In this document: piece by piece, positions 16,659 through 25,683 of the stretch | Layout of the letters: every line of letters starts with the position of its first letter | Position numbering within the stretch: position 1 is the stretch's first letter | Source: Fervidicola ferrireducens | GTDB taxonomy: Bacteria; Bacillota; Thermosediminibacteria; Thermosediminibacterales; Thermosediminibacteraceae | Assembly: GCF_001562425.1 (NCBI RefSeq) | Contig: NZ_LOED01000011.1 | Coordinates: 1 to 64,000 of the forward strand | DNA length: 64,000 nt | Direction: 5' to 3' | Translations under genes and position numbers: made by a program | The notes under the pieces: generated by a model | The model's database searches: none | Told to the model about the DNA's origin: nothing | The model's input: the letters and a program-made list of their open reading frames with translations, nothing else

Positions 16659-18452
16659 ATGGAGTTTTATAGGGCGCATGTGCTCGTTTGCAGGGGAACC
16701 GGATGCACGGCTTCCGGAAGCGAGTCCGTTATGGAAGCCTTTGAAAAGGAGATAGAAAAAAGGGGTCTTTCAAAAGAGGTAAAGGTGTTGTTAACTGGTT
16801 GTCTGGGCCTTTGCGAACTCGGGCCTAATATCATAATTTATCCGGAAGGCACTTACTATTGTAAGGTAAAGGCAGAGGATGTACCGGAAATAGTCGAGGA
16901 ACATCTGGTAAAGGGCAGGATAGTGGAGAGGCTCCTCTATAAAGAGCGCACGGCAGAGGAGAGGATGAGGGCCCTAACCGACATAAACTTTTACAAGAGG
17001 CAAAAAAGAATCGCTCTTAGAAACTGCGGCCTTATAAACCCCGAAGTCATAGAAGAATATATAGCAAACGACGGCTACATGGCTCTTGCCAAGGTTTTAA
17101 CAGAGATGACGCCTCAGCAGGTTATCGACGAGGTTACAAAATCGGGTCTCAGGGGCAGAGGAGGCGGAGGCTTCCCGACGGGTAAAAAATGGCAGTTTGC
17201 GAAAGACGCGCCAGGAGACGTAAAATACGTGGTATGCAACGGAGACGAAGGAGACCCCGGTGCTTTCATGGACAGGAGCATCCTCGAGGGAGACCCCCAT
17301 ACGGTCCTGGAAGCAATGGCTATTGCTGGGTACGCCATAGGGGCAAGAGAAGGTTATATATACGTCCGCGCTGAATACCCACTGGCAGTAAAGAGGCTTG
17401 AAATTGCCATTGAACAGGCGAGAGAGAGGGGACTTTTGGGCAAAAACATCCTCGGAACGGGATTCGACTTTGATATTTTCCTGCGGCTTGGGTCTGGAGC
17501 ATTTGTGTGCGGTGAAGAGACTGCACTACTGGCGTCGATTGAAGGTAGGAGGGGCGAGCCTAGGCCAAGGCCCCCGTTCCCGGCGATAGAAGGGCTGTGG
17601 GGCAAACCGACCTTGATAAACAACGTGGAAACTTTCGCCAACATCCCGCCGATAATACTAAACGGTGCCGAATGGTTTGCCAGCATTGGAACCGAAAGAA
17701 GCAAGGGTACAAAGGTGTTTGCAATAGGCGGAAAGATAAACAACACGGGACTGGTGGAAATCCCAATGGGGATGACTCTTAGAGAAGTAATATACGATAT
17801 CGGCGGTGGCATCCCGAACGGCAAGAAATTCAAGGCAGTTCAGACCGGTGGACCTTCGGGAGGTTGTATACCGGCAGAACTCCTTGATATGCCGATAGAA
17901 TACGATACTTTGACGCAGGCCGGGTCGATGATGGGTTCAGGCGGTATGATAGTGATGGACGAAGATACCTGTATGGTGGATATAGCCAAGTTCTTCCTAA
18001 CGTTCACCCAGGACGAGTCCTGCGGCAAGTGTCCGCCCTGCAGGATCGGCACGAAGAGGATGCTCGAAATTCTAGAGAGGATAACCAATGGCGAAGGTCG
18101 AGAAGGAGATATCGAGCTTTTGGAGACATTGGCCAAGAATATAAAGGCTTCGGCACTATGCGGTTTGGGTCAGACGGCACCGAACCCAGTGCTTTCGACG
18201 CTCAGGTATTTCAGGCACGAGTATGAAGCCCACATAAAGGAAAAGAAATGTCCAGCAGGTGCCTGCCGCGCACTTATAACCTACGAAATAATAGCGGAAA
18301 AATGTAAAGGATGCGGGCTTTGCGCCAAAGTCTGTCCGGTTGGGGCGATTTCCGGTGAGCGCAGGCAACCGCACGTGATAGATAAAGAAAAATGCATAAA
18401 GTGCAACAGCTGTATAGAAAGATGTCCGTTCGGAGCTATTGTGAAAAAATAA
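16659..18452 (+). CDS. hydB: Electron-bifurcating [FeFe] hydrogenase subunit HydB (NuoF-like, NADH/FMN)
   Basis: A 597-residue NADH-binding subunit. Residues 8-55 are a thioredoxin-like 2Fe-2S domain (C11, C16, C48, C52). The NuoF core follows with RGRGGGGFPTGKKW and NGDEGDPGAFMDR for FMN and NADH, then an SLBB segment and CGKCPPCRIGT for a 4Fe-4S cluster. The C-terminus has two more 4Fe-4S motifs (CKGCGLCAKVCP, CIKCNSCIERCP). With HydA and HydC it would couple oxidation of NADH plus ferredoxin to H2 formation, or the reverse. GGAGG precedes the ATG. Confidence 0.94.
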   Translation: MEFYRAHVLVCRGTGCTASGSESVMEAFEKEIEKRGLSKEVKVLLTGCLGLCELGPNIIIYPEGTYYCKVKAEDVPEIVEEHLVKGRIVERLLYKERTAEERMRALTDINFYKRQKRIALRNCGLINPEVIEEYIANDGYMALAKVLTEMTPQQVIDEVTKSGLRGRGGGGFPTGKKWQFAKDAPGDVKYVVCNGDEGDPGAFMDRSILEGDPHTVLEAMAIAGYAIGAREGYIYVRAEYPLAVKRLEIAIEQARERGLLGKNILGTGFDFDIFLRLGSGAFVCGEETALLASIEGRRGEPRPRPPFPAIEGLWGKPTLINNVETFANIPPIILNGAEWFASIGTERSKGTKVFAIGGKINNTGLVEIPMGMTLREVIYDIGGGIPNGKKFKAVQTGGPSGGCIPAELLDMPIEYDTLTQAGSMMGSGGMIVMDEDTCMVDIAKFFLTFTQDESCGKCPPCRIGTKRMLEILERITNGEGREGDIELLETLAKNIKASALCGLGQTAPNPVLSTLRYFRHEYEAHIKEKKCPAGACRALITYEIIAEKCKGCGLCAKVCPVGAISGERRQPHVIDKEKCIKCNSCIERCPFGAIVKK

Positions 18453-18472
18453 GGGCAAGGGGGAGGATTAAT

Positions 18473-20224
18473 ATGGAAATGGTCAATTTGACGATAGATG
18501 GCGAAAAGGTTCAGGTTCCGAAAGGTACAACCGTCCTTGAGGCTGCCCGAAAAATAGGCAAAAAAATTCCCACGCTCTGTTTTCTCAAAGGTATAAACGA
18601 AATCGGCGCGTGCCGAATGTGCGTGGTGGAAGTCAAAGGCGCGAGAGCCCTCCAGGCGGCCTGCGTTTACCCCGTATCGGAAGGCATGGAGGTGTATACC
18701 AACACCCCGGCGGTAAGGGAAGCAAGGAAGGTTACGCTGGAACTGCTTTTGTCCGACCACAATCTCGAGTGCCCGACCTGCGTGCGCAACCTGAACTGCG
18801 AACTCCAAAAACTGGCGGAGGAACTGGGAATAAAGTCGATTCGGTTTACCGGCGAAAAACACAAAGCGAAATACGATGATTTCTCACCGTCTATTGTAAG
18901 GGATACTTCAAAATGCATCCTGTGCCGCCGCTGCGTTAGCACTTGCCACAACGTGCAGGGCGTCGGGGTAATCTCGCCCAACCACCGTGGATTTGAGACT
19001 ATGGTGGCTCCGGTTTACGACATGAGTCTGGCGGAAGTGGCTTGCGTAAACTGCGGCCAGTGCATACTGGCGTGTCCGGTGGGAGCTTTGAAGGAAAAGG
19101 ACGATACCGACAAAGTCTGGCAGGCCTTGCAGGACCCCGAAAAGCACGTCATAGTGCAGATAGCACCGGCTGTAAGGGTATCCTTGGGTGAGGAATTCGG
19201 GCTAGGAAGGGGAGCCATAGTCACCAAAAAAATCCCGGCAGCCCTCAGGAGACTCGGTTTCGACAGAGTTTTCGATACTGATTTTGGTGCCGACCTTACA
19301 ATAATGGAGGAAGGGCACGAGTTTTTGGAGAGGTTAGAGCATGGAGGGAAACTCCCCCTTATTACGTCCTGCAGCCCAGGGTGGATAAAATTCTGCGAGC
19401 ATTACTACCCCGAGTTTTTGGAAAACCTGTCCACCTGTAAGTCGCCGCAGCAGATGTTTGGTGCCGTTGCAAAAACTTACTACGCTCAGAAGATGGGAAT
19501 AGACCCATCCAAGATTTTCGTGGTGTCCATCATGCCCTGCACTGCCAAAAAGTACGAGTGCCAGCGGCCCGAGATGAGGTCCAGCGGATACCAGGATGTG
19601 GATGCGGTGCTCACCACCCGCGAGATAGCCAGGATGCTCAAAGAGGCCGGCATAAACCTTGCGGCGATGCCGGACGAGGAATTCGACGAGCCCCTCGGCA
19701 TTTCCACGGGAGCGGGAGCAATATTCGGCGCCACCGGCGGGGTGATGGAAGCAGCTCTGAGGACGGTCTACGAAGTCGTGACAGGAAAGGAACTAGAAAA
19801 TATCGAATTTACCGGCGTTCGGGGAGTGGAGGGGATAAAGGAGGCCGTCGTTGAAATAAACGGCATGAAAATAAAAGTGGCGGTTGCTCACGGCCTCGCG
19901 AATGCAAGAAAACTTTTGGACAGGGTAAAAAATAAAGAAGCTGAATACCACTTCATCGAAATTATGGCCTGTCCCGGAGGATGCGTAGGCGGAGGTGGCC
20001 AGCCGATATTGAGTGCCGACGAGCGATTTGATGTGGACTACCGTGCCATTCGCGGCAACGCCATCTATGAAGTAGATCGGAAGATGCCGTTGAGGAAGTC
20101 TCACGAAAATCCAGCGGTTCAGCAGCTTTATAAGGAATTTTTGGGTAAGCCGCTGAGCGAAAAATCCCACGAACTCTTGCACACTCATTATACGCCAAGG
20201 CCGAGATATCCGGAAGCCGAGTAA
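18473..20224 (+). CDS. hydA: [FeFe] hydrogenase catalytic subunit HydA (trimeric, bifurcating type)
   Basis: A 583-residue catalytic subunit. 2Fe-2S ligands: C36, C47, C50, C64. A His-ligated 4Fe-4S site: H96, C100, C103, C109. Two ferredoxin-type clusters: C148-C158 and C191-C201. The H-cluster motifs are TSCSPGW (C300), MPCTAKKYE (C356) and MACPGGCVGGGGQP (C500, C504). The first motif has serine where classical monomeric enzymes read TSCCPxW. ATG 18473 is chosen over upstream open frame because GGGAGG (18461-18466) is 6 bases before it and the ferredoxin domain starts here. Last gene of the rex operon; a strong terminator follows. Confidence 0.95.
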   Translation: MEMVNLTIDGEKVQVPKGTTVLEAARKIGKKIPTLCFLKGINEIGACRMCVVEVKGARALQAACVYPVSEGMEVYTNTPAVREARKVTLELLLSDHNLECPTCVRNLNCELQKLAEELGIKSIRFTGEKHKAKYDDFSPSIVRDTSKCILCRRCVSTCHNVQGVGVISPNHRGFETMVAPVYDMSLAEVACVNCGQCILACPVGALKEKDDTDKVWQALQDPEKHVIVQIAPAVRVSLGEEFGLGRGAIVTKKIPAALRRLGFDRVFDTDFGADLTIMEEGHEFLERLEHGGKLPLITSCSPGWIKFCEHYYPEFLENLSTCKSPQQMFGAVAKTYYAQKMGIDPSKIFVVSIMPCTAKKYECQRPEMRSSGYQDVDAVLTTREIARMLKEAGINLAAMPDEEFDEPLGISTGAGAIFGATGGVMEAALRTVYEVVTGKELENIEFTGVRGVEGIKEAVVEINGMKIKVAVAHGLANARKLLDRVKNKEAEYHFIEIMACPGGCVGGGGQPILSADERFDVDYRAIRGNAIYEVDRKMPLRKSHENPAVQQLYKEFLGKPLSEKSHELLHTHYTPRPRYPEAE

Positions 20225-20228
20225 AAAT

Positions 20229-20254
20229 AGCCCGGTGAGTTTCACCGGGCTTTT
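20229..20254 (+). terminator. Rho-independent terminator of the hydrogenase operon
   Basis: AGCCCGGTGA (20229-20238) pairs with TCACCGGGCT (20242-20251) with a GTT loop, then T residues. The following 20255-20478 is AT-rich, has a tandem near-repeat (TATACTTTG, TACACTTTG, about 20368-20386), and presumably carries the rnf promoter; no clear -35/-10 or Rex box was found. Confidence 0.85.
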
Positions 20255-20478
20255 ATCTTTGAATAATTAAATTGTCAGTATAAACTTAACAGGCGATAAT
20301 TATATAATTATTATAGAAAAAAGCGTAATTTTGTTGTATAATTTTGATGAGCAGTTTAGCCTATTTTGTATACTTTGTACACTTTGTGAAAAAATTATTT
20401 TTTTTGCTTTAAAAGGGTTTGAGGAAAAAATGTAGAATTATTATTAGGTTTTTCTCATACCGGAGGGAGAGGTGAAGC

Positions 20479-21795
20479 ATGTTAAAAACTTTTAAAGGAG
20501 GCATTCATCCTCCTTACAACAAGGAATTGACAAAGCACAAACCGGTGGAAAAGGCAAAACTACCGCAAAAAGTCGTCATTCCCATGAGCCAGCATGTGGG
20601 GGCGCCTTGCGAACCCGTAGTTAAAGTGGGTGACCATGTTAAAGTCGGCCAGAAAATCGGCGAGGCAAAAGCCTTTGTGTCGGCTCCAGTCCACGCTAGC
20701 GTCTCCGGGAAAGTGGTGGCTGTCGAACCGAGGCCCCACGCTAGCGGTGCGCATGTTTTGTCTGTCGTAATAGAGTCCGACGGCATGGATGAAGTATACG
20801 AAGGTGTAAAGCCGCCGAAACCTTTAGAAGAACTCACGCCCGATGAGATAAAAAATCTCATTCGGGAAGCAGGGATTGTCGGAATGGGCGGAGCGGGTTT
20901 CCCAACCCAGGTAAAACTTTCGCCGCCTGCGGATAAGAAAATCGACACGATAATCGTAAACGGCGCCGAATGCGAGCCCTATCTTACCGCAGATCACCGG
21001 CTCATGGTGGAAAGGCCCGAGGACGTGGTGCTAGGACTTCGGGCCATAATGAAGGCGACCGGGGTAAGCAAAGCTTTCATCGGAATAGAGGACAACAAAC
21101 CCGATGCCATCGAAGCTATGAAAGAGGCTGTAAAAGGCTTTAGCGATATCGAGGTGGTTCCGCTTGCTACAAAGTATCCTCAGGGGGGAGAAAAGCAGCT
21201 GATAAACGCCATAACCGGTAGGGAGGTTCCGTCTGGAGGGCTTCCCATGGATGTCGGCGTAATAGTGGATAATGCCGGTACCTGTGCCGCTATTGCAAAC
21301 GTTTTAAAAACCGGCATGCCACTTATCGAGAGGATAACGACGGTTACGGGGGCCGGAGTAAAAGAACCCAAGAATCTGCTGGCGAGGATAGGGACTCCTG
21401 TGGGAGAATTAATAGAGCAATGCGGCGGATTTGCGGGCGAGCCCGGCAAGGTCATCATGGGCGGGCCGATGATGGGGATTTCCCAATCTTCGCTGGAAGT
21501 GCCCGTGATGAAGGGAACGTCAGGGGTGCTGGTGCTTCAAAAATCCGAGGTGAAGGCTGTAGAGCCGATGCCTTGCATAAAGTGCGCAAGGTGCGTGGAT
21601 GCATGTCCAATACATCTTTTGCCTACTTATCTTGCCAAATTCGCAGAAAGAGGCATGTGGGACGAAGCCGAGCGGTACCACGCACTGGATTGCATCGAAT
21701 GCGGTTGTTGTGCCTATGTTTGCCCGGCGAATATTCCGCTTACCCAGCTCATCAGGCTTGCCAAGAACCGCATATTGGCTTCTAAAAAGAAGTAA
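20479..21795 (+). CDS. rnfC: Rnf complex subunit RnfC (NADH-binding, Fe-S)
   Basis: A 438-residue RnfC. It has an N-terminal barrel-sandwich region (GEAKAFVSAPVHASVSGKVV), the NADH/FMN-binding NuoF-like core (REAGIVGMGGAGFPTQVKL, VNGAECEPYLTADHRLM) and two 4Fe-4S motifs (CIKCARCVDACP, CIECGCCAYVCP) at the C-terminus. It is the peripheral NAD-reducing subunit of the ferredoxin:NAD+ oxidoreductase. First gene of rnfCDGEAB, the typical clostridial order. GGAGGGAG precedes ATG 20479. Confidence 0.96.
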   Translation: MLKTFKGGIHPPYNKELTKHKPVEKAKLPQKVVIPMSQHVGAPCEPVVKVGDHVKVGQKIGEAKAFVSAPVHASVSGKVVAVEPRPHASGAHVLSVVIESDGMDEVYEGVKPPKPLEELTPDEIKNLIREAGIVGMGGAGFPTQVKLSPPADKKIDTIIVNGAECEPYLTADHRLMVERPEDVVLGLRAIMKATGVSKAFIGIEDNKPDAIEAMKEAVKGFSDIEVVPLATKYPQGGEKQLINAITGREVPSGGLPMDVGVIVDNAGTCAAIANVLKTGMPLIERITTVTGAGVKEPKNLLARIGTPVGELIEQCGGFAGEPGKVIMGGPMMGISQSSLEVPVMKGTSGVLVLQKSEVKAVEPMPCIKCARCVDACPIHLLPTYLAKFAERGMWDEAERYHALDCIECGCCAYVCPANIPLTQLIRLAKNRILASKKK

Positions 21796-21877
21796 AAGGT
21801 AATATAGTTTTATTGCGAAAACTTAAAACAAAAAGCACCGAACTGGTAAAAAAGCTTAAGTCAGGAGGTCTTTTCCG

Positions 21878-22801
21878 ATGGGAGAATATAAGTTTTTGAC
21901 CACGTCTTCTCCGCACATTCATTCTGGAGAAAGCGTGCAGAGAATAATGTTCAGCGTAGCCGGAGCGTTACTCCTGCCGACTATAGCCGGAGTTTACTTT
22001 TTTGGGATTCGAGCCCTCATCCTGGTGTTAACTACAACTTTGGCGGCTGTGGCCACTGAGGCTATCTTTCAGGTACTAAGGGGAAAGCCGGTAACCATTT
22101 GGGATGGAAGTGCTATCGTAACCGGAATACTTTTGGCACTTAACCTGCCGCCGGGATTGCCGCTTTGGATGGCAGTGGTAGGATCAGTCGTTGCCATAGG
22201 CCTTGGGAAGATGATTTACGGCGGATTGGGGATGAATCCATTTAATCCGGCACTGGTAGGGCGTGTCTTTCTTACCGTAACATTTCCCGTGCAGATGACC
22301 ACCTGGATAAATCCCGTAGATGGTACGACGGGAGCTACACCTCTTGCACTTATGAAGATGCAGGGAATATCCACCGATTATGTTCGGCTTTTTATCGGAA
22401 ATGTGGGAGGGTCCATAGGCGAGACCTCTGCTCTTGCGATCATACTTGGAGGGCTTTACCTCATCTACAGGGGTTATGTGGATTGGAGAATTCCGGCAAG
22501 CTATCTTGGCACCGTGGCGGTTTTATCATTTATCCTTGGGAAAGACCCGATATTTCACCTTTTGGCCGGAGGCTTGATGTTGGGAGCCTTCTTCATGGCT
22601 ACCGATATGGTGACAACACCAGTGACAAAACTTGGAAGAATAATCTTCGGTATAGGAGCCGGAATTTTTGTTGTGCTAATTAGACTTTACGGAGGATATC
22701 CGGAGGGAGTTTCCTTCTCGATACTTTTGATGAACGCCTTTACTCCCATAATTAATAGGCTCACGATTCCCAGGATTTACGGAGAGGTGAAGACCAGGTG
22801 A
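21878..22801 (+). CDS. rnfD: Rnf complex subunit RnfD (membrane flavoprotein)
   Basis: A 307-residue integral membrane subunit with about eight to ten hydrophobic segments. DGTTGATPLA (about 149-158) is the covalent FMN site; the threonine in TGAT would be flavinylated by ApbE. The NPFNPALVGR segment is conserved in the RnfD/NqrB family. AGGAGG precedes ATG 21878, after an 82-bp gap from rnfC without a visible terminator. The stop overlaps rnfG by 4 bp. Confidence 0.95.
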   Translation: MGEYKFLTTSSPHIHSGESVQRIMFSVAGALLLPTIAGVYFFGIRALILVLTTTLAAVATEAIFQVLRGKPVTIWDGSAIVTGILLALNLPPGLPLWMAVVGSVVAIGLGKMIYGGLGMNPFNPALVGRVFLTVTFPVQMTTWINPVDGTTGATPLALMKMQGISTDYVRLFIGNVGGSIGETSALAIILGGLYLIYRGYVDWRIPASYLGTVAVLSFILGKDPIFHLLAGGLMLGAFFMATDMVTTPVTKLGRIIFGIGAGIFVVLIRLYGGYPEGVSFSILLMNAFTPIINRLTIPRIYGEVKTR

Positions 22802-23340
22802 ACCAGTACGCAAGAATGATAGTTGTTCTTTTGATATTTTCGGTATTATCGGGTGCGGTCCTTGGTTTTTCCTATGAGATAGCAAATCCCAAGATTCAGG
22901 AACAGGCAAAGAAAGACCTGGAAGCTTCCATAAAAAACGTGCTTCCAGGAATAACGAAGTACGAGCAGGTGGAAAAAGAGGGCATTACCTTTTACATTGG
23001 CCTTGACGATCAGGGGAACAAAAAAGGGATAGCTTTTAAAGCTACGGGGCAAGGGTTCGGAGGACCCATCGAGATGATGGTGGGATATGATCCCAAAGAA
23101 GGAAAACTTACCGGACTCCAAATCCTTTCAATGTCAGAAACGCCAGGCCTCGGCGCCAGGATAAAGGAGCCGGCCTTTACGGAACAGTTCAAGGGCAAGT
23201 CCGTAAATGACCCGTTCATACCGAAAAAGGACGTTCAGGTTATTACGGGTGCAACCATATCACCGGCGGGAGTTGCCAGCGGAATAAAATCCGCACTGGA
23301 AAAGGTCACTAAAATATACCCGGTGGGAGGCGACTATTGA
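22798..23340 (+). CDS. rnfG: Rnf complex subunit RnfG (membrane-anchored flavoprotein)
   Basis: A 180-residue protein with one N-terminal membrane segment (MIVVLLIFSVLSGAVLGFSY) and an FMN-binding domain outside the membrane. ITGATISPAGVA (about 149-160) is the covalent FMN attachment site (TGAT), the target of ApbE. SETPGLGARI is also typical. Starts with GTG overlapping the rnfD stop. Its own stop overlaps the rnfE ATG. Confidence 0.95.
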   Translation: MNQYARMIVVLLIFSVLSGAVLGFSYEIANPKIQEQAKKDLEASIKNVLPGITKYEQVEKEGITFYIGLDDQGNKKGIAFKATGQGFGGPIEMMVGYDPKEGKLTGLQILSMSETPGLGARIKEPAFTEQFKGKSVNDPFIPKKDVQVITGATISPAGVASGIKSALEKVTKIYPVGGDY

Positions 23341-23954
23341 TGTACCAGCTGGTTAAGGATTTCTTTAATGGTTTGTGGAACGAGAACCCCACATTCAGGA
23401 TGATAATAGGTATGTGCCCCACGCTGGCGGTTACCACCGCTGCCATGAATGGCATAGCCATGGGTCTTGCTACGACCTTTGTCCTCATGTTTTCAAGTCT
23501 CTTGATCTCGCTGCTCAGGAACTTTATCCCGGCAAAGGTCAGGATACCGTGCTATATAATTGTCATAGCCACTTTCGTTACTGTGGTGGACCTTTTTATG
23601 GCGGGATATTTCCCGGCAATGTATAAAATCCTTGGCCTTTACATCCCGTTAATCGTGGTAAACTGTATAATAATGGCAAGGGCTGAGGCGTTTGCGTCAA
23701 AGGTGACACCGCTGAGGGCAATAGCCGATGCTCTGGGTATGGGTATCGGTTTCACCTGGGCTATTACCCTGATAGGAGCCGTAAGGGAGCTTATGGGTTC
23801 TGGCACCCTGTTCGGCTATCATGTGCTGAGCGAAAATGCAACCCACTGGGTCATAATGCTTCTGCCACCCGGTGCCTTTTTAACAATGGGTATTCTCCTC
23901 GGCATCATGAATGTGATCACGCGCAAAAACGTCAGGGATACCCAATGCCACTGA
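23340..23954 (+). CDS. rnfE: Rnf complex subunit RnfE (membrane)
   Basis: A 204-residue membrane protein of the RnfE/NqrD family with six hydrophobic segments; typical stretches are NPTFRMIIGMCPTLAVTTAA and YIPLIVVNCIIMARAEAFAS. It forms with RnfA the membrane core that carries an iron-sulfur centre and participates in ion pumping. ATG 23340 is 9 bases from GGGAGG (23325-23330); a TTG three bases earlier is less likely. Confidence 0.95.
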   Translation: MYQLVKDFFNGLWNENPTFRMIIGMCPTLAVTTAAMNGIAMGLATTFVLMFSSLLISLLRNFIPAKVRIPCYIIVIATFVTVVDLFMAGYFPAMYKILGLYIPLIVVNCIIMARAEAFASKVTPLRAIADALGMGIGFTWAITLIGAVRELMGSGTLFGYHVLSENATHWVIMLLPPGAFLTMGILLGIMNVITRKNVRDTQCH

Positions 23955-23969
23955 TAGGGGGTGAATCGT

Positions 23970-24554
23970 GTGAAGGAACTGTTTTTTATAATAGCCGGGT
24001 CTGTGCTTGTTAACAATTTTGTGCTATCGAGATTCCTTGGAGAGTGCCCTTTTCTTGGTGTTTCCAGGAAGCTGGAAACCGCCGTCAGCATGGGTATTGC
24101 CACGACCTTCGTGCTGACAATGACATCGGTTGCAACCTATTTCATACAATTTTATATTCTGGAACCCTTTGGACTGTCCCGCTTTTTGCAGATCGTATCT
24201 TTCATACTGGTAATAGCCTCATTGGTACAGCTGGTGGAAATGGTCATATTGAAGACAAGTCCCGCTCTATACAAGGCACTGGGCATTTACCTGCCCCTTA
24301 TAACCACCAACTGCGCGGTGTTAGGTCTTGCGCTGTTGATCGCTATAAAGCGTTACAACCTAATACAGAGCGTTGCTTTTGGGCTCGGGGCCGGTATCGG
24401 CTTTACGCTAGCAATGGCGTTAATGGCAGGGATTAGGGAGGAAATGGAGTTCGCCGATATTCCTGAAGCTCTGCAGGGAGCCGCTATCGTTTTAATAACG
24501 GCGGGACTATTGTCCATGGCATTTTTAGGGTTTTCAGGATTAATTCCGATGTAA
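23970..24554 (+). CDS. rnfA: Rnf complex subunit RnfA (membrane)
   Basis: A 194-residue membrane protein of the RnfA/NqrE family, six hydrophobic segments. NNFVLSRFLGECPFLGVSR (about 14-32) and YLPLITTNCAVLGLAL are family hallmarks and contain the conserved cysteines of the intramembrane cluster shared with RnfE. GTG 23970 gives the typical N-terminus KELFFIIAGSVLVNNFVL with AGGGGGTG six bases upstream; a GTG at 23961 is also in frame. Confidence 0.95.
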   Translation: MKELFFIIAGSVLVNNFVLSRFLGECPFLGVSRKLETAVSMGIATTFVLTMTSVATYFIQFYILEPFGLSRFLQIVSFILVIASLVQLVEMVILKTSPALYKALGIYLPLITTNCAVLGLALLIAIKRYNLIQSVAFGLGAGIGFTLAMALMAGIREEMEFADIPEALQGAAIVLITAGLLSMAFLGFSGLIPM

Positions 24555-24579
24555 TAGTCGCGATGAGGAGGTGAAAGTC

Positions 24580-25617
24580 ATGGCCAATGTTATACTTGTT
24601 TCAGTGCTTAGCATGGGAGGGCTGAGCCTCCTTTTGGGAGCGGGGCTTGCCTATGCGTCGAAAAAGTTTGCCGTCGAAACGGATCCGAGAGTTGATGAAA
24701 TAAATGAAGTGCTGCCGGGAGCAAACTGCGGTGCCTGCGGCTACCCCGGATGTTCGGGCCTTGCAGGAGCTATAGTTGAAGGAAAGGCACCAGTCAACGC
24801 GTGTCTCGTGGGTGGGCCCGCCGTTGCGCAAAAGATAGCTGAGATTATGGGAGTTTCTGCCGTAGAAGATACGAAGGAAAAGAAGGTTGCAAGGGTATTA
24901 TGCCAGGGTGGGATCAATGAAGCTAAATTCAAGGCGGATTATCACGGAGTAAAAACTTGCAGGGCCGCGGCCATGGTAAACGGTGGGCCTAAGGCGTGTC
25001 CCTTTGCCTGCATAGGATTCGGAGATTGCGCGAAGGTTTGTCCCGTAGGGGCCATTACGATGAGCGAAAACGGCCTTCCCGTAATAGATGAAGAAAAGTG
25101 CACGGGCTGCGGACTTTGCGTAAAAGAATGCCCAAAGATGGTGATATCCCTTTCGCCGGAGAGAAATGAAGTTCACGTGCGCTGCAGAGCCACCCTGAAG
25201 GGCAAGGATACCAGGGATGTCTGTAAAGTGGGGTGCATTGCCTGCAAGCAATGCGAAAAGGTATGTCCCTTCGATGCCATTCACGTGGTCAATAACGTGG
25301 CAGTAATAGATTATGATAAATGCCGTAATTGCATGCTGTGCGTCGAAAAATGTCCGACCAAGACCATTACTTCTCTTTTCCCAGCAAGGAAAAAAGCGGT
25401 TATAAACGATAACTGCATAGGATGTACCATCTGCGCAAAGAACTGTCCGGTAAACGCCATATCGGGCGAGGTAAAGAAAAAGCACGAGGTAAATCAGGAG
25501 CTTTGCATAGGCTGCAGCATCTGCGCTGAAAAATGTCCCAAGGATGCGATAGTGATGGTTCGCGAAAAATATAACAAAAACGGCGGCAGCTGTGGCGATT
25601 GCGCTGAGGCGAAATAG
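24580..25617 (+). CDS. rnfB: Rnf complex subunit RnfB (ferredoxin-oxidising, multi-cluster)
   Basis: A 345-residue subunit. An N-terminal hydrophobic anchor (VSVLSMGGLSLLLGAGLAYA) is followed by NCGACGYPGC, the Fe-S domain typical of RnfB. Six ferredoxin-like motifs follow (CIGFGDCAKVCP, CTGCGLCVKECP, CIACKQCEKVCP, CRNCMLCVEKCP, CIGCTICAKNCP, CIGCSICAEKCP), so about seven clusters are possible. It takes electrons from reduced ferredoxin. ATG 24580 lies 6 bases after GAGGAGGTG. Last gene of the operon; a terminator follows. Confidence 0.95.
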   Translation: MANVILVSVLSMGGLSLLLGAGLAYASKKFAVETDPRVDEINEVLPGANCGACGYPGCSGLAGAIVEGKAPVNACLVGGPAVAQKIAEIMGVSAVEDTKEKKVARVLCQGGINEAKFKADYHGVKTCRAAAMVNGGPKACPFACIGFGDCAKVCPVGAITMSENGLPVIDEEKCTGCGLCVKECPKMVISLSPERNEVHVRCRATLKGKDTRDVCKVGCIACKQCEKVCPFDAIHVVNNVAVIDYDKCRNCMLCVEKCPTKTITSLFPARKKAVINDNCIGCTICAKNCPVNAISGEVKKKHEVNQELCIGCSICAEKCPKDAIVMVREKYNKNGGSCGDCAEAK

Positions 25618-25623
25618 GTTTTA

Positions 25624-25652
25624 AAAAGCGGGAGGTTTCTCCTCCCGCTTTT
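25624..25652 (+). terminator. Bidirectional terminator between rnfB and the methyltransferase gene
   Basis: Perfect 12-bp stem AAAAGCGGGAGG (25624-25635) with CCTCCCGCTTTT (25641-25652). T residues follow on the plus strand and A residues precede, so it can end both converging genes. Confidence 0.85.
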
Positions 25653-25683
25653 ACTTTTCTTTATTTTTGCTCTTCCGGGATGG

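Noticed and set aside
20255-20478. Rex operator or strong sigmaA promoter upstream of rnfC
   Set aside because: Only partial TTGTGA-type half sites and AT-rich runs are present; none match both arms or both promoter boxes.
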